Positions 25,389 to 36,720 of a DNA stretch of 64,000 nucleotides are shown piece after piece. The notes beneath the pieces are model-generated. The model made no database searches. It was not told the origin of the DNA and saw only the letters and a list, made by a program, of their open reading frames with translations. A program made the translations under genes and the position numbers. Each line of letters begins with the position of its first letter. Position 1 is the stretch's first letter. The stretch is from Nitrospirota bacterium (GTDB lineage: Bacteria > Nitrospirota > Nitrospiria > Nitrospirales > Nitrospiraceae), in assembly GCA_026387665.1 (NCBI GenBank), contig JAPLLG010000012.1, positions 42,714 to 106,713 on the forward strand. Direction: 5' to 3'.

Positions 25389-27194
25389 ATGCCGGTGAAT
25401 AAGAAAATCTCTTTTTCGATTTGGTATGTCTTTCTCGCCATCTGGGCCGTCATCCTCGTGCACGATTTCATCCATGCACTGCAGAAGCTGGAAGAGCTTC
25501 CCTATAGCGAATTCAGGACTCTCGTGGCGGCTGGTAGCGTGGCGGAAGTCACGGTCACTCATCAGACCTTGACCGGGAAGCTGAAGCCGGAAGAGGGCTC
25601 CAAAGAGCAGAAGTTATTCACGACCATCAGGGTCGAGGACCCGGATCTCGTTAAAGAACTGAATGCGCATCACGTGAAGTTCACCGGAGTAATTGAGACG
25701 ACGTTCGTGAGGGACCTCCTCTCCTGGCTGTTGCCGACGCTGGTCTTCGTCGGGATCTGGTTTTTTATCTTCCGGCGTCTCGGGCAGGGCCAGGGCGGGT
25801 TCATGACGGTGGGGCAGTCGAAGGCGAAGATCTATGCGGAGAAGGATACGAAGGTCACCTTCGCCGATGTGGCAGGTGTGGACGAAGCCAAGGATGAACT
25901 GCGCGAGGTGATTGAGTTTCTGCAGACGCCGGAAAAGTTCACACGTCTGGGAGGCAAGATTCCGAAAGGGATCTTGCTCGTCGGCCCGCCGGGAACCGGC
26001 AAGACGCTTCTGGCCCGAGCCGTGGCGGGAGAGGCAGGGGTCACGTTCTTCAGCATCAGCGGGTCCGAGTTCGTGGAAATGTTCGTGGGGGTCGGGGCAG
26101 CCCGCGTGCGGGATCTGTTCGAGCAGGCCAAGGTCAAGGCCCCCTGCATTATTTTTATCGACGAATTAGATGCGATCGGGAAGGCTCGCGGGATGGGACC
26201 CATGGCGCATGAGGAGCGGGAGCAGACGCTCAATCAATTGCTGGTTGAGATGGACGGCTTCGATCCCCGTATCGGCGTCATTCTCATGGCGGCCACCAAC
26301 CGGCCTGAGATCCTGGATCCAGCATTGTTGCGGGCCGGCCGGTTTGACCGCCAAGTATTGGTCGATCGACCGGACAAGATCGGCCGTCTGGCCATCTTGC
26401 GGGTCCATGCAAAGCAGGTGGTTCTTGGTCCCGATGCCGATCTCGAGGTGATTGCCGGGATGACGCCGGGATTTTCCGGGGCCGACCTCGCCAATATCAT
26501 CAACGAGGCGACGCTCTTGACCGTTCGCCGTGGCAAGGAGCAGGTGGGGCTTCCGGAATTGCAAGAAGCGGTGGAGCGGGTCGTGGCAGGGCTGGAGAAG
26601 AAGAACCGGGTGCTCAACAAGATGGAGAAGGAGCGGGTCGCGCACCATGAAGTGGGCCATGCCTTGGTGGCCCTGTCGCTTCCCGGAGCAGACCCGATCC
26701 AGAAGATCTCGATCATTCCTCGAGGGATTGCCGCGTTGGGCTATACCCTGCAGCTCCCGACCGAGGATCGTTTTTTGATGGCCAAGACGGAGTTGGAGAA
26801 TAAGATCGCCGTCTTGCTCGGAGGACGGATTGCGGAAGAATTGATCTTCGGCGAGGCGTCCACGGGAGCGCAGAATGATTTGGTCAAGGCGACGGACATT
26901 GCCAAGAGCATGGTCAAGTCCTACGGGATGAGCGAGAGGCTGGGGACCGTCACGTTGGAGCGTGAGCGCCAGCCTCTCTTTATGCAGATCCAGCTCTCCC
27001 AGGAGAAGGGCGACTATTCGGAGGAGACTGCCCGCGAGATCGACTGTGAAGTGCGCCGCATCATCGATGAGCAATACGAGCGGGTGAAGTTGCTGCTGGC
27101 GGAACAGAAGGCCTCGCTTCGTGAAGGGGCGAAGCAGTTGCTCGAGCATGAAGTGATCAGCGGGGCGGATCTCAAGACCATTATGGAAAAATAG
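25389..27194 (+). CDS. ftsH: ATP-dependent zinc metalloprotease FtsH
   Basis: Membrane-anchored AAA+ protease of 601 residues. Two membrane helices (about 8-27 and 112-128) flank a ~85-residue periplasmic domain. Walker A is GPPGTGKT (199-206), and the zinc motif HEVGH is at 420-424 with the third-ligand segment [10 protein letters not shown]. The ATG has GGAGG upstream. It degrades misfolded membrane proteins and selected regulators. It is only seven bases from mlaE, so it may be co-expressed with lipid-transport genes. An FtsH paralogue elsewhere in the genome is likely but cannot be seen. Confidence 0.95.
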   Translation: MPVNKKISFSIWYVFLAIWAVILVHDFIHALQKLEELPYSEFRTLVAAGSVAEVTVTHQTLTGKLKPEEGSKEQKLFTTIRVEDPDLVKELNAHHVKFTGVIETTFVRDLLSWLLPTLVFVGIWFFIFRRLGQGQGGFMTVGQSKAKIYAEKDTKVTFADVAGVDEAKDELREVIEFLQTPEKFTRLGGKIPKGILLVGPPGTGKTLLARAVAGEAGVTFFSISGSEFVEMFVGVGAARVRDLFEQAKVKAPCIIFIDELDAIGKARGMGPMAHEEREQTLNQLLVEMDGFDPRIGVILMAATNRPEILDPALLRAGRFDRQVLVDRPDKIGRLAILRVHAKQVVLGPDADLEVIAGMTPGFSGADLANIINEATLLTVRRGKEQVGLPELQEAVERVVAGLEKKNRVLNKMEKERVAHHEVGHALVALSLPGADPIQKISIIPRGIAALGYTLQLPTEDRFLMAKTELENKIAVLLGGRIAEELIFGEASTGAQNDLVKATDIAKSMVKSYGMSERLGTVTLERERQPLFMQIQLSQEKGDYSEETAREIDCEVRRIIDEQYERVKLLLAEQKASLREGAKQLLEHEVISGADLKTIMEK

Positions 27195-27201
27195 GATCGT
27201 G

Positions 27202-28335
27202 ATGTCTCTGTCAGCATCGGTACAAGGGGAACGGGCGAGCCTCACGATCAGACAGGACGAGGCCCTGCACTGTACCGGACCATGGACGCTCCAGCACCTG
27301 CCGGATCTCGAACGGGCGGTGGCTCTCCTGCCGTGGCCCCGGTCGAGTGAGCTGCTGTGCGATGCAGGTCGCATCACAGCCATGGACACGGGGGGAGCCG
27401 TGATGCTGTACCGAATGGTGATGCAACTCCGTCAGCAGGGGCGGCAAGTGTCGGTTGAAGGGTTGCGTGCTGAGTTTGCCGAGCTGCTTCGCATGGTGTC
27501 TGCCAATTGGGATCGCATCGAGGTCGCTCCAGCGACGAAAACCGGGCGGATGGAACAGTTTCATCGAATGATTTCTGGGCAGGCTAAGCAGGCTGTGAGG
27601 GCGCTGGGGTTCGTCGGCGAGAGCACGGTCGGGGTCTGGCGATTGCTGAAGAGGCCGTCACTCATTCGTTGGCGGGCGCTGTTGAGAAGTCTTGAGCTGG
27701 ATGGGTTCAATGCATTGCCCATCACGGGGCTACTCGCCTTCTTGATCGGGGTGGTGATTTCCTATCAGGGGGCGGAGCAGTTGCGGAAGTTCGGCACCAA
27801 TATTTTCGTGGTGGATCTGGTCGGGATCTCGTTGTTGCGAGAGATCTCTCCGCTGATCGTCGCTATTCTGATCGCCGGCCGTTCCGGTTCGGCCTATGCG
27901 GCGCAGATCGGGACGATGAAGGTGACGGAGGAACTGGACGCGGTTCAGACGTTAGGCCTGTCGCCGATGCAATTGTTGGTGCTGCCTCGGGTTTTTGCGT
28001 TGATGCTCATCTTGCCGTTGCTCACGGTCTATGCGGATGGGCTGGGCGTGTTCGGCGGCATGTTGATCGCCTCGAATCAGCTCCATGTCAGTTTTACCGA
28101 GTTTGTGATGCGCTTTGAAGAAGCGGTGGCCCTGCGGCACTTTCTCATCGGAATCGGAAAGGCGCCGTTCTTTGCCATTATCATTGCGCTGGTGGGCTGC
28201 TATCAGGGGTTTCAAATCCGAGGGGGTGTGGATGATGTAGGGCGGCACACGACCACCAGCGTCGTGCAAAGTATCTTCCTGGTCATCGTGTTCGACGCAT
28301 TGTGCAGCATTCTGTTGAGTTGGTGGAATTTATAA
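27202..28335 (+). CDS. mlaE: MlaE-family ABC permease with N-terminal STAS domain
   Basis: A 377-residue lipid-transport permease. The N-terminal ~110 residues form a STAS-like domain (LLCDAGRITAMDTGGAVMLYRMVMQLR), which is normally the separate protein MlaB. The remaining ~250 are the MlaE permease with five or six helices, including the signatures GVVISYQGAEQLRKFG, LVGISLLREISPLIVAILIAGRSGS and GTMKVTEELDAV. With the following ATPase and MCE protein it should move phospholipids between inner and outer membranes. I prefer ATG 27202 (AGGA upstream) over GTG 27199. Confidence 0.92.
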   Translation: MSLSASVQGERASLTIRQDEALHCTGPWTLQHLPDLERAVALLPWPRSSELLCDAGRITAMDTGGAVMLYRMVMQLRQQGRQVSVEGLRAEFAELLRMVSANWDRIEVAPATKTGRMEQFHRMISGQAKQAVRALGFVGESTVGVWRLLKRPSLIRWRALLRSLELDGFNALPITGLLAFLIGVVISYQGAEQLRKFGTNIFVVDLVGISLLREISPLIVAILIAGRSGSAYAAQIGTMKVTEELDAVQTLGLSPMQLLVLPRVFALMLILPLLTVYADGLGVFGGMLIASNQLHVSFTEFVMRFEEAVALRHFLIGIGKAPFFAIIIALVGCYQGFQIRGGVDDVGRHTTTSVVQSIFLVIVFDALCSILLSWWNL

Positions 28336-28365
28336 CGATAATCACAGGCACGAGGCAGGGGGCGA

Positions 28366-29199
28366 ATGGTTAACTCTGAGTTACAGGTTGCGACGCAGGC
28401 GGCTGTGCCGATCATTGAGGTCTGCCACGTTTCCACTCGATTCGGAGAAGCGGTCGTGCACGAGGATGTGAGTCTCACGATTCTGCAGGGGGAGATCTTT
28501 GCCATTGCCGGAGGGAACGGGTGCGGGAAATCCACGTTGATGCGAGAGATCGTCGGACTGCAAGAGCCGACCTCAGGGTCCACGCGGCTTTTCGGAGTGG
28601 ACAGCCAGTCGTTGCGCGATGGACAACCGCAAGAGAATCATCGACGGTTTGGCGTGATGTTTCAGCAGGGCGCGTTGTTCAGTTCGCTCACGTTGGCGGA
28701 GAATGTTGCGGTGCCGCTGAAAGAGCACACGCAGCTGAGTCCGGAAATGATTCATGACATTGTCGCGCTGAAGATTGCCTTGGTAGGTCTGCCGTCGGAG
28801 AGCGCCACAAAATACCCGAACGAGCTCAGCGGGGGCATGCGGAGACGGGCCGCCCTCGCGCGGGCCATCGTGATGGACCCGGAGTTGTTGTTCTTGGATG
28901 AGCCGACTGCCGGGCTGGATCCAATCATGGCGGCGGGGTTCGACGAGTTGGTGATGCAGTTGAAAGCGTTATTGGGATTGACAGTGGTGATGGTGACCCA
29001 CGATCTCGATTCGCTCTGGCGCATTTCAGACCGTGTCGCGGTGCTAGGCCACGGAAAGGTGCTGGGCATCGGCACCATGCAGGAATTATCGCGCTCGAAC
29101 GATCCTCTGATTCGTGAATATTTCCATGGTCCGCGCGGGCGGGCGGCGGAAAGCCAACACAAAGAGGGAACATGGAACCCAGAGTCAACTACGTTGTAG
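28366..29199 (+). CDS. mlaF: MlaF-family ABC transporter ATPase
   Basis: A 277-residue ATP-binding subunit. Walker A is GGNGCGKST (49-57), the signature is LSGGM followed by RRR, Walker B is LLFLDEPTAGLD, and the switch His lies in VMVTHDLDSL. It energises the MlaE permease encoded 30 bases upstream. Its 3' end overlaps the MCE gene by 28 bases in another frame, showing tight coupling. Confidence 0.93.
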   Translation: MVNSELQVATQAAVPIIEVCHVSTRFGEAVVHEDVSLTILQGEIFAIAGGNGCGKSTLMREIVGLQEPTSGSTRLFGVDSQSLRDGQPQENHRRFGVMFQQGALFSSLTLAENVAVPLKEHTQLSPEMIHDIVALKIALVGLPSESATKYPNELSGGMRRRAALARAIVMDPELLFLDEPTAGLDPIMAAGFDELVMQLKALLGLTVVMVTHDLDSLWRISDRVAVLGHGKVLGIGTMQELSRSNDPLIREYFHGPRGRAAESQHKEGTWNPESTTL

Positions 29200-30134
29200 T
29201 CGGAGTATTTGTCGCAGCCTTGGGGGCGGCGGTCTTGCTGGTCGTCCTTTGGTTGGGGAAGTCCGATTACCGGGGGATCTATGACCGGTATTATGCCTAC
29301 ACGCAGGAATCTGTCGCCGGGTTGAGCGTCAACTCGACGGTAAAATACCGGGGGGTCGACGTCGGGCGCGTGAAGGATATCGTGTTGAATCCGGAGAATC
29401 CTGAAGAGGTCCGGTTGACCCTCGATATTCTTCACGCCACACCGGTTAAAACGGATACGGTTGCGGTACTCGAAACGCAAGGGCTGACGGGACTGGCCAG
29501 AGTCAATCTGAACGGAGGAAGTCGAGAGTCGCCGGCCCTGGAGGTGGCGCCGGGCCAGAAGTATCCGGTCATCAAGACAGGTCCCTCGCTGTTTTTTCGC
29601 ATCGACATGGAAATTTCTCGCCTGCTCGCTGATCAGGGCCTGACAAAGCTGCTCGCTAACGTGAATACGCTCAGTCAGAATGCGACGGATGTGGTTGGTG
29701 AAGAGAATCGGGCCGCGCTCAGGCAGATCCTGAAAGATTTCGCTGAACTGACGCAGGCACTTGCCGTGCGCGGCGCTGAAGTGGAGAAGGGCATACACAG
29801 TGCTTCGCAAGCGGCGGAGCATGTCGCGATGATGACCGAAACAATGAACAAACAGATGCCCGCCTTGTTAGAGCGAGTCAATAAAAGTGCCGCGGCGCTC
29901 CAGATCATGACCGAGGAATTGGCTCGCACGGGAAAGGCTGTGAGGTCGGTTCTCCAAGAAAGCCGTCCGGATATTGAACAGTTCACCCGACAGACGTTGA
30001 GCGAGACGGGCGCACTGGTGACCGAACTCCGGGCACTCACGGGAACGTTGCAGCGTGTGGCGCGTCAACTGGAGCAGGAGCCGAGTTCGCTCGTGCTGGG
30101 AACGAAGACTCCCCAGCGAGGACCGGGAGAGTAG
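29172..30134 (+). CDS. mlaD: MlaD/MCE-domain substrate-binding protein
   Basis: A 320-residue periplasmic lipid-binding protein anchored by an N-terminal helix (about 7-28). The MCE domain (about 38-115) has VAGLSVNSTVKYRGVDVGRV and the LTGLARVNLNGG stretch. A long coiled coil to residue ~300 follows, rich in A, E, Q and L, as in needle-like MCE proteins that reach across the periplasm. The lack of further MCE repeats marks it as a single-MCE type. Confidence 0.9.
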   Translation: MEPRVNYVVVGVFVAALGAAVLLVVLWLGKSDYRGIYDRYYAYTQESVAGLSVNSTVKYRGVDVGRVKDIVLNPENPEEVRLTLDILHATPVKTDTVAVLETQGLTGLARVNLNGGSRESPALEVAPGQKYPVIKTGPSLFFRIDMEISRLLADQGLTKLLANVNTLSQNATDVVGEENRAALRQILKDFAELTQALAVRGAEVEKGIHSASQAAEHVAMMTETMNKQMPALLERVNKSAAALQIMTEELARTGKAVRSVLQESRPDIEQFTRQTLSETGALVTELRALTGTLQRVARQLEQEPSSLVLGTKTPQRGPGE

Positions 30135-30137
30135 CCG

Positions 30138-30794
30138 ATGAGGACGATGCAGGTGCGGCTATATAGGTTGATGGGAATCGGGATTGTCTTGCTGGCACTG
30201 GCTGGTTGTCTGTCACTTCCGCGTGAAGAGAGACCAATCCATACGTTCATCTTGAGCCTGGGCAGCCCGGCAAGAGGGGCTGCTTTCTCTGAAGGAAAAC
30301 CAGGAGCCGGGATTCTCGTCGTGAACGTGCCGGTGGCACGGCCAGGGTTCGAGACGCCACGGATGGCCTATACGCAGCGGCCCTATGAAATGAGCTATTA
30401 CGCGACCCATCAATGGGCGGACCCCCCGGCCAGGATGATGACCCCCTTACTCGTTCAGGTCCTGGAACAGACGGGCGCGTGGCGCGCCATTGTCCCGATG
30501 CCGACATCCGTGCGGGGCGACTATCGGGTAGATATCGACCAGGTGGAACTCATACAGACATTTTTGCAGAAACCGAGTCAGATGCGCGTCGCGTTGCGAA
30601 TACAAATAATCAAGCTGCCTGACTATCTGGTGCTCGGCACCCGCCTGTTTGACGTGGTGGAAGAGGCGGCGAGTGAGGATGCCTATGGCGGGGCGGTGGC
30701 GGCAAATTTGGCAGTCAATAGGCTCGTAAAGGAGGTGGCCGGCTGGCTGAGCGGTTGTGTCTCCGGCGGCCAGGGGCTTGGCTGTTCACGATGA
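30138..30794 (+). CDS. ABC-transport auxiliary lipoprotein (PqiC-like)
   Basis: A 218-residue lipoprotein with a lipobox LALAGC (C24). The mature part fits the ABC-type transport auxiliary component family (PF03886): ILVVNVPVARPGFETPRMAYTQRPYEMSYYATHQWADPPARM. Such proteins sit on the outer membrane and complete MCE-type transport systems. The gene follows mlaD by three bases and overlaps the next gene (ATGA). Confidence 0.85.
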   Translation: MRTMQVRLYRLMGIGIVLLALAGCLSLPREERPIHTFILSLGSPARGAAFSEGKPGAGILVVNVPVARPGFETPRMAYTQRPYEMSYYATHQWADPPARMMTPLLVQVLEQTGAWRAIVPMPTSVRGDYRVDIDQVELIQTFLQKPSQMRVALRIQIIKLPDYLVLGTRLFDVVEEAASEDAYGGAVAANLAVNRLVKEVAGWLSGCVSGGQGLGCSR

Positions 30795-31267
30795 AGCAAT
30801 CGCTCAAGACCGGCTTCAGCTTTGGATTGACGTCCGGTGTGATCACGACGCTCGGCCTGATGGTCGGGCTGCATGCCGGAACCCATTCCAGGCTTGCGGT
30901 CATCGGCGGCATTGTGACCATTGCGGTGGCCGATGCCCTGTCTGATGCGCTGGGCATTCATATTGCGGAGGAGTCTAAAAACAATGGGGCCGTGTCTGAA
31001 ATCTGGGAAGCCACCATTGCCACCTTCGTGGCCAAGTTCCTGATTGCGCTGACCTTTGTCGTGCCGGTGCTCTTGCTGCCGCTGGAGGAGGCCATGACGG
31101 TGAGCGTGGGATGGGGACTCGTGCTGCTCGCGGTGCTGAGCTACCTCCTGGCGCGGGCCCAGCAGATCTCGGCTTGGACAGTCATCGCGGAGCATTTAGT
31201 CATTGGCGTCAGCGTGATCGCGATCACGCATTATGTGGGCGACTGGATTCATTCGACGGTGAGTTAG
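30791..31267 (+). CDS. VIT1/CCC1-like membrane protein
   Basis: A 158-residue membrane protein with about five helices. The first half (FGLTSGVITTLGLMVGLHAG, then AVADALSDALGIHIAEESK) resembles the vacuolar iron/manganese transporter (VIT) family, though it is shorter and lacks a clear cytoplasmic metal-binding domain. It begins at ATG 30791 within the stop of the lipoprotein gene (ATGA), so it is the last gene of the Mla-type operon. An ion-transport role is inferred only from similarity. Confidence 0.7.
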   Translation: MKQSLKTGFSFGLTSGVITTLGLMVGLHAGTHSRLAVIGGIVTIAVADALSDALGIHIAEESKNNGAVSEIWEATIATFVAKFLIALTFVVPVLLLPLEEAMTVSVGWGLVLLAVLSYLLARAQQISAWTVIAEHLVIGVSVIAITHYVGDWIHSTVS

Positions 31268-31309
31268 TTCGTTTACAGTGCCACGCGGATGTCACTGAAG
31301 GGACCATTG

Positions 31310-33046
31310 ATGGTGCAGCCCCCGCTCGTCGCGTACTTTTCTATGGAGATCGGCCTTGAGTCCGGGATGCCGACCTATTCGGGAGGGCTTGGTGTGCTTG
31401 CCGGCGACACGATTCGCTCGGCTGCGGATCTCGACGTGCCGATGGTGGCGGTGTCCTTGCTGCATCGGCGAGGGTACTTTTTTCAGCGTCTGGATGCGCA
31501 CGGTCAGCAAAGCGAGGAGCCTGTCGCCTGGCCGGTCAATGATTTCGCGGAATTGATCGACGAGCGCGTCACGGTCGACATCGAAGGTCGTACGGTCCAT
31601 GTTAGGGCCTGGCGGTATCGAGTAACAGGTGAGTCTGGCTCTGTCGTTCCCGTGTATCTGCTCGATACCGATGTGAGTGAGAATCAGCCCTGGGACCGGA
31701 CCCTCACCGATGTGCTCTACGGAGGCGACGACCATTATCGTTTGTGTCAGGAGGTAGTGCTGGGGATCGGGGGGCTCCGCCTGCTGCGGGCGCTCGGATG
31801 CCGGGACATTCTCCGGTTTCATATGAATGAGGGGCATGCCGCCTTGCTCGTCCTCGCGCTGGTGGAAGAGAAACTGGCTGTCCAGGGCCAGTCGGAATCC
31901 GTATCGGCCGATCTCATTGAAACTGTTCGTGAACAGTGCGTCTTTACGACCCATACTCCCGTGCCGGCAGGGCACGATCAATTTTCAGAGGAACTTGCCA
32001 GGCAGGTATTAGGAGAGCATCGATGGGCCAGGCTGAAGGCCTGCGGCATCGAGCAGCGGTTGAATTTGACGCAACTGGCCCTGCGGGGCTCCCGGTATGT
32101 CAACGGGGTGGCGATGAAGCATGGGGAGGTCTCGCACAGCATGTTCCCCGGCTATCCGATCCATTCCATTACCAACGGAGTTCACGCGGTCACGTGGACC
32201 GCTCCCTCGTTCCAGAAGCTCTTCGATACCCATCTGCCGGACTGGCGGCGCGATCAACTCTCGCTGCGCTATGCCGTGGGCATTCCCACCTCGGACATCT
32301 GGGCGGCGCATGTGGAAGCCAAGCGTACCTTAGTCGAACATGTGAATCGGGAGTCGAACGCGGGCTTCGATCGCGAGGTGTTGACGATCGGATTCGCCCG
32401 TCGATTCGCAGCCTACAAACGTGCCGGTCTGATTTTTCAGGATCTCGACCGGCTCAAAAAGATTGCTCGAGAGGTCGGGCCGATCCAGATCGTCTTTGCC
32501 GGCAAGGCGCATCCGCACGATCGCGATGGCAAGGACCTGATCGCGCACATCCATGAGATGGGTGATGCGCTGCAGGGCGTGGTCGCGGTGTCCTATCTGA
32601 CCAATTACGACATGGAGGTGGCCAAGATGCTCTGTGCCGGTGTCGATGTGTGGCTCAATACACCGTTGCCGCCGATGGAGGCATCAGGGACGAGCGGGAT
32701 GAAGGCGGCGATGAACGGGGTCCCGAGCCTGAGCGTGCTGGACGGCTGGTGGATCGAGGGCCATCTCGAAGGTGTAACCGGCTGGTCGATCGGCGATCGG
32801 GTGGAGGCCTGCCTGGAGCCTCAGTCCGGGATGGACGCCTGTCACGCAGCGGAACTTTATAGAAAATTGGAAGAGAAGGTCTTGCCCTGTTTTTATAAGG
32901 AGCAAGAACGCTTTATCGAGATCATGCGGCACGCGATTGCATTGAACGGAGCGTTTTTCAATACGCAGCGCATGGTCGCACAGTATCTCCACGATGCCTA
33001 TCGATTGGGGCAAGCGCCTGTGCAGCAGAGCCCGGGGTCGGCATGA
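31310..33046 (+). CDS. glgP: Alpha-glucan phosphorylase
   Basis: PLP-dependent phosphorolysis of glycogen or maltodextrin to glucose-1-phosphate (GT35, short bacterial type). The N-terminus [24 protein letters not shown] is characteristic. The C-terminal domain carries the PLP lysine K465 in [14 protein letters not shown]. At 578 residues it belongs to the compact class, not the ~850-residue type. ATG 31310 has AGGG nine bases upstream; ATG 31289 has none. The stop overlaps the acetate kinase start (ATGA). The neighbours imply that stored glucan feeds a phosphoketolase route. Confidence 0.9.
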   Translation: MVQPPLVAYFSMEIGLESGMPTYSGGLGVLAGDTIRSAADLDVPMVAVSLLHRRGYFFQRLDAHGQQSEEPVAWPVNDFAELIDERVTVDIEGRTVHVRAWRYRVTGESGSVVPVYLLDTDVSENQPWDRTLTDVLYGGDDHYRLCQEVVLGIGGLRLLRALGCRDILRFHMNEGHAALLVLALVEEKLAVQGQSESVSADLIETVREQCVFTTHTPVPAGHDQFSEELARQVLGEHRWARLKACGIEQRLNLTQLALRGSRYVNGVAMKHGEVSHSMFPGYPIHSITNGVHAVTWTAPSFQKLFDTHLPDWRRDQLSLRYAVGIPTSDIWAAHVEAKRTLVEHVNRESNAGFDREVLTIGFARRFAAYKRAGLIFQDLDRLKKIAREVGPIQIVFAGKAHPHDRDGKDLIAHIHEMGDALQGVVAVSYLTNYDMEVAKMLCAGVDVWLNTPLPPMEASGTSGMKAAMNGVPSLSVLDGWWIEGHLEGVTGWSIGDRVEACLEPQSGMDACHAAELYRKLEEKVLPCFYKEQERFIEIMRHAIALNGAFFNTQRMVAQYLHDAYRLGQAPVQQSPGSA

Positions 33047-34233
33047 GCCCCTCACATGGTTTCATCTTGACCATCAATGGCGGATCGTCGAGCCTCAAGT
33101 GTTCGCTCTTCCAAGTTGCTCCTCCTCTCACTCGTGTGGTGTCCTGCCTGGCCGATCGAATCGGGTTTCCGGAGGCAACGCTGACCCTTACGGACGTGGC
33201 CAGCGGTAACAGCGAGCGCAGGACGATCCAGGCCGCGCATCACAAGGATTGTGTCGATCCGCTCATCGCCTGGCTGAAGCAGAAGATCACGATCACAGAC
33301 CTTGTGGCCATCGGGCATCGCGTGGTGCACGGAGGACAACGTTATCGCGAGCCGCAGCGCCTCACTCCGGAAATCATGGGTGAACTGCGCCGGCTCAGTC
33401 CCTACGATCCGGAACATCTGCCTGCCGAGATCGAGCTGATCGAGACGTTTGGCGCGCGCTATCCAGCGCTCCCGCAAGTCGCTTGCTTCGACACTGCCTT
33501 TCACCGCGACATGCCGCGTGTCGCACGTCTCTTGCCCATTCCCAGACGATACGAGGCCACCGGTGTGCAGCGCTATGGGTTTCACGGCCTGTCCTATGCC
33601 TACTTGATGGAGGAACTCAGGCGTCTTGCGCCTCATGAGGCGCAGGGTCTGGTCATCCTGGCTCATCTAGGAAATGGGGCGAGCATGGCGGCGGTGCGCG
33701 GGGGCAAGAGCATTGATACGAGCATGGGATTTACGCCCACAGCGGGGTTGCCGATGAGCACTCGTTCAGGCGATCTCGACCCGGGGCTCGTGTCCTATTT
33801 GTCGAGAACGGAAGGCATGACCGTGGAGCAGTTCCATACGATGGTCAATCAGCAATCGGGGTTGCTTGGGGTCTCGGAGACCAGTTCAGACCTGCGGGAC
33901 CTCTTGGCCAGTGAAAGCCACGATTCACGTGCGGCTGAAGCCGTGGCACTCTTCTGCTACCAGGCCAAGAAGTGGATCGGCTCATTTGCCGCTGCCTTGG
34001 GCGGGCTTGATACGCTGGTTTTCAGCGGCGGTATCGGTGAGAACTCGTCGGTTATCCGATCGCGCATCTGTGAGGGACTGGAGTTCCTCGGCGTCGCAGT
34101 GGATGAGGCTTCCAACAGAGCGGGCGCCTCAGTCATTTCGAAGGAGGGCAGCGGCGTCACCGTTCGTATGATCCCTACGGATGAAGAAAGTCAGATTGCC
34201 CGTTCCGTCCTTCAACTGCTGGACGAGACGTAG
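33043..34233 (+). CDS. ackA: Acetate kinase
   Basis: Converts acetyl phosphate and ADP to acetate and ATP, or the reverse. The 396-residue ASKHA-fold protein shows the N-terminal phosphate motif [30 protein letters not shown] and the signature [19 protein letters not shown]. It is translationally coupled to glgP (ATGA) and lies 51 bases before xfp, whose product acetyl phosphate is its substrate. Confidence 0.96.
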   Translation: MSPSHGFILTINGGSSSLKCSLFQVAPPLTRVVSCLADRIGFPEATLTLTDVASGNSERRTIQAAHHKDCVDPLIAWLKQKITITDLVAIGHRVVHGGQRYREPQRLTPEIMGELRRLSPYDPEHLPAEIELIETFGARYPALPQVACFDTAFHRDMPRVARLLPIPRRYEATGVQRYGFHGLSYAYLMEELRRLAPHEAQGLVILAHLGNGASMAAVRGGKSIDTSMGFTPTAGLPMSTRSGDLDPGLVSYLSRTEGMTVEQFHTMVNQQSGLLGVSETSSDLRDLLASESHDSRAAEAVALFCYQAKKWIGSFAAALGGLDTLVFSGGIGENSSVIRSRICEGLEFLGVAVDEASNRAGASVISKEGSGVTVRMIPTDEESQIARSVLQLLDET

Positions 34234-34284
34234 GGGCCGTAACGTGGAAGAGTCAGCCGCCTAGTTTAGCATGACGAGGAATCA

Positions 34285-36654
34285 ATGAATCAGACCAAGA
34301 AGAAACCGCTGAGCTCAGACCTGCTCGGAAATATGCACGCCTATTGGCGAGCGGCGAATTATCTCTCCGTGGGGCAGATTTATCTCTACGGCAATCCCTT
34401 GCTGAAGAAGCCGCTCACGCTGGCCCATATCAAGCCGCGCTTGCTCGGCCACTGGGGTACGACGCCGGGGCTGAACTTCGTCTATGTCCATTTGAACCGT
34501 ATCATTAAGAGATACGATTTGAACGTCATGTATGTCACAGGGCCGGGCCATGGTGGACCGGGGCTCGTGGCGAACGCCTATTTGGAGGGCACCTATAGCG
34601 AGGTCTATCCGAGCATCTCGCAAGATGAACAGGGGATGAAGCGGCTCTTCACCCAGTTCTCGTTTCCCGGCGGCATTCCGAGTCACGTCTCACCGGAGAC
34701 ACCGGGGTCTATCCACGAGGGCGGCGAGTTGGGGTATTCGCTCTCGCATGCGTTCGGCGCGGTGTTCGACAATCCGGATCTGCTCGTCGCCTGTGTCGTG
34801 GGCGATGGGGAAGCGGAAACCGGCCCGTTGGCGACCAGTTGGCATTCGAACAAGTTTCTGAACCCTGTGCACGACGGTGCCGTGCTGCCGATCCTGCATT
34901 TGAACGGGTACAAGATCGCCGGCCCCACGGTGCTGGCGAGGCTTCCGCACGACGAATTGGAATCGCTCTTCATCGGCTACGGCTACCGCCCCTATTTCGT
35001 CGAGGGCGATGAGCCGATGACCATGCATCAACAGATGGCTGCCACCCTCGACGCGGTCGTGGCTGACATCAAAAAGATTCAGCGCGACGCACGGACCAAA
35101 GGATTTAAAAAACGGTCTCGGTGGCCGATGATCGTCCTGCGTTCACCGAAGGGCTGGACAGGGCCGAAGATCGTGGATGGGAAGCGGGCTGAAGGCACAT
35201 TCCGTTCGCATCAAGTGCCGATGGGTGACATGGATAAGCCCGGTCACATCAGAATTCTTGAGCAGTGGATGAAGAGTTACAAACCGGAAGAACTCTTTGA
35301 CAAGACCGGCACACTCATCCCTGAATTGGCGGATCTAGCACCGACCGGCCCCTTCCGCATGAGCGCCAATCCCCACGCCAACGGCGGTCTCTTGCTGCAC
35401 GACCTGCACCTGCCAGATTTCCGCGATTACGCTGTAAAGGTACCGAAGCCCGGGGCAGTGGAGGGCGAAGCCACACGCGTCCAAGGCGAGTTTATTCGTG
35501 ATGTGGTCAAATCGAACTCCACCAATTTCCGTGTGTTCAGCCCGGATGAGACAGCCTCAAACCGCTGGGGTGCGGTATTCGAGGTGACGAACCGATGCTC
35601 GACCGCCGAGATCATTCCCGGCGACGATCATGTGGCGCCGGATGGCCGCGTGATGGAAATGTTGAGCGAGCATCAGTGCGAAGGCTGGCTCGAAGGCTAT
35701 CTCTTGACGGGCCGCCACGGCATGTTCTCCTGCTATGAAGCCTTTATCCATATCGTCGATTCAATGTTCAATCAGCATGCCAAGTGGCTCAAAGTATCGA
35801 ATCAGATTCCCTGGCGGCGGCCGATTGCGTCCTTGAATTATCTTTTGTCGTCGCATGTGTGGCGGCAGGACCACAACGGGTTCAGCCACCAGGACCCGGG
35901 GTTCATCGACCACGTGGTGAACAAAAAAGCCGAGGTCATCCGGGTCTATCTCCCGCCTGACGCGAACACCCTGTTGTCCGTCACCGACCATTGTCTGCGC
36001 AGCCGCAACTACGTGAACGTGATCGTGGCCGGCAAGCAACCGGCCCTCCAGTGGTTGAATATGGACGCCGCGATCAAACACTGCACCGCCGGCCTTGGCA
36101 TCTGGCCATGGGCTAGCAACGATCAGGGATGCGAGCCTGATGTCGTGATGGCCTGCTGCGGTGACGTGCCGACGCTCGAAACGTTAGCCGCCGTCGAGTT
36201 GCTCAGGAAGTTTTTCCCCGGTCTGAAAATTAGGGTGATTAATGTGGTGGACTTGATGAAACTCCAGCCTCAGCGCGAGCACCCTCACGGGTTGAGCGAC
36301 AAGGAGTTCGATAGCCTGTTCACAACTGATAAGCCAATCATCTTCGCGTTTCATGGCTATCCCTGGCTGATTCATCGCCTGACCTATCGACGGACGAACC
36401 ACAAGAATTTGCATGTGCGCGGGTATAAGGAGGAAGGTACGACCACCACTCCCTTCGATATTACGGTGATGAATGATCTCGACCGGTTCCACCTGGTCGG
36501 TGATGTGATCGACCGTCTGCCCCAGTTGGGATCCCGGGCTGCCTATGCCAAGCAAACCCTCGGTGAGAAACTCATTGAGCATAAGCAATACATCTCGGAG
36601 CACGGGGATGATCTGCCGGAGATCCGCAATTGGCGATGGAGTGGAAAGGGATGA
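34285..36654 (+). CDS. xfp: Xylulose-5-phosphate/fructose-6-phosphate phosphoketolase
   Basis: Thiamine-diphosphate enzyme that splits X5P or F6P with phosphate into acetyl phosphate plus G3P or E4P. The 789 residues are the full family length. Diagnostic stretches: [38 protein letters not shown], the cofactor motif [13 protein letters not shown], and a C-terminal [15 protein letters not shown] ribosome site (GAGGAATCA) precedes the ATG. With AckA it gives ATP from sugar phosphates without oxidation. Confidence 0.96.
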   Translation: MNQTKKKPLSSDLLGNMHAYWRAANYLSVGQIYLYGNPLLKKPLTLAHIKPRLLGHWGTTPGLNFVYVHLNRIIKRYDLNVMYVTGPGHGGPGLVANAYLEGTYSEVYPSISQDEQGMKRLFTQFSFPGGIPSHVSPETPGSIHEGGELGYSLSHAFGAVFDNPDLLVACVVGDGEAETGPLATSWHSNKFLNPVHDGAVLPILHLNGYKIAGPTVLARLPHDELESLFIGYGYRPYFVEGDEPMTMHQQMAATLDAVVADIKKIQRDARTKGFKKRSRWPMIVLRSPKGWTGPKIVDGKRAEGTFRSHQVPMGDMDKPGHIRILEQWMKSYKPEELFDKTGTLIPELADLAPTGPFRMSANPHANGGLLLHDLHLPDFRDYAVKVPKPGAVEGEATRVQGEFIRDVVKSNSTNFRVFSPDETASNRWGAVFEVTNRCSTAEIIPGDDHVAPDGRVMEMLSEHQCEGWLEGYLLTGRHGMFSCYEAFIHIVDSMFNQHAKWLKVSNQIPWRRPIASLNYLLSSHVWRQDHNGFSHQDPGFIDHVVNKKAEVIRVYLPPDANTLLSVTDHCLRSRNYVNVIVAGKQPALQWLNMDAAIKHCTAGLGIWPWASNDQGCEPDVVMACCGDVPTLETLAAVELLRKFFPGLKIRVINVVDLMKLQPQREHPHGLSDKEFDSLFTTDKPIIFAFHGYPWLIHRLTYRRTNHKNLHVRGYKEEGTTTTPFDITVMNDLDRFHLVGDVIDRLPQLGSRAAYAKQTLGEKLIEHKQYISEHGDDLPEIRNWRWSGKG

Positions 36655-36720
36655 GGGCTGCGTTGTGTTGTGCAAAGGAACGAGCGTGGAGATGGAAGTC
36701 ATTCAGTGGAAGGAAGGGCT

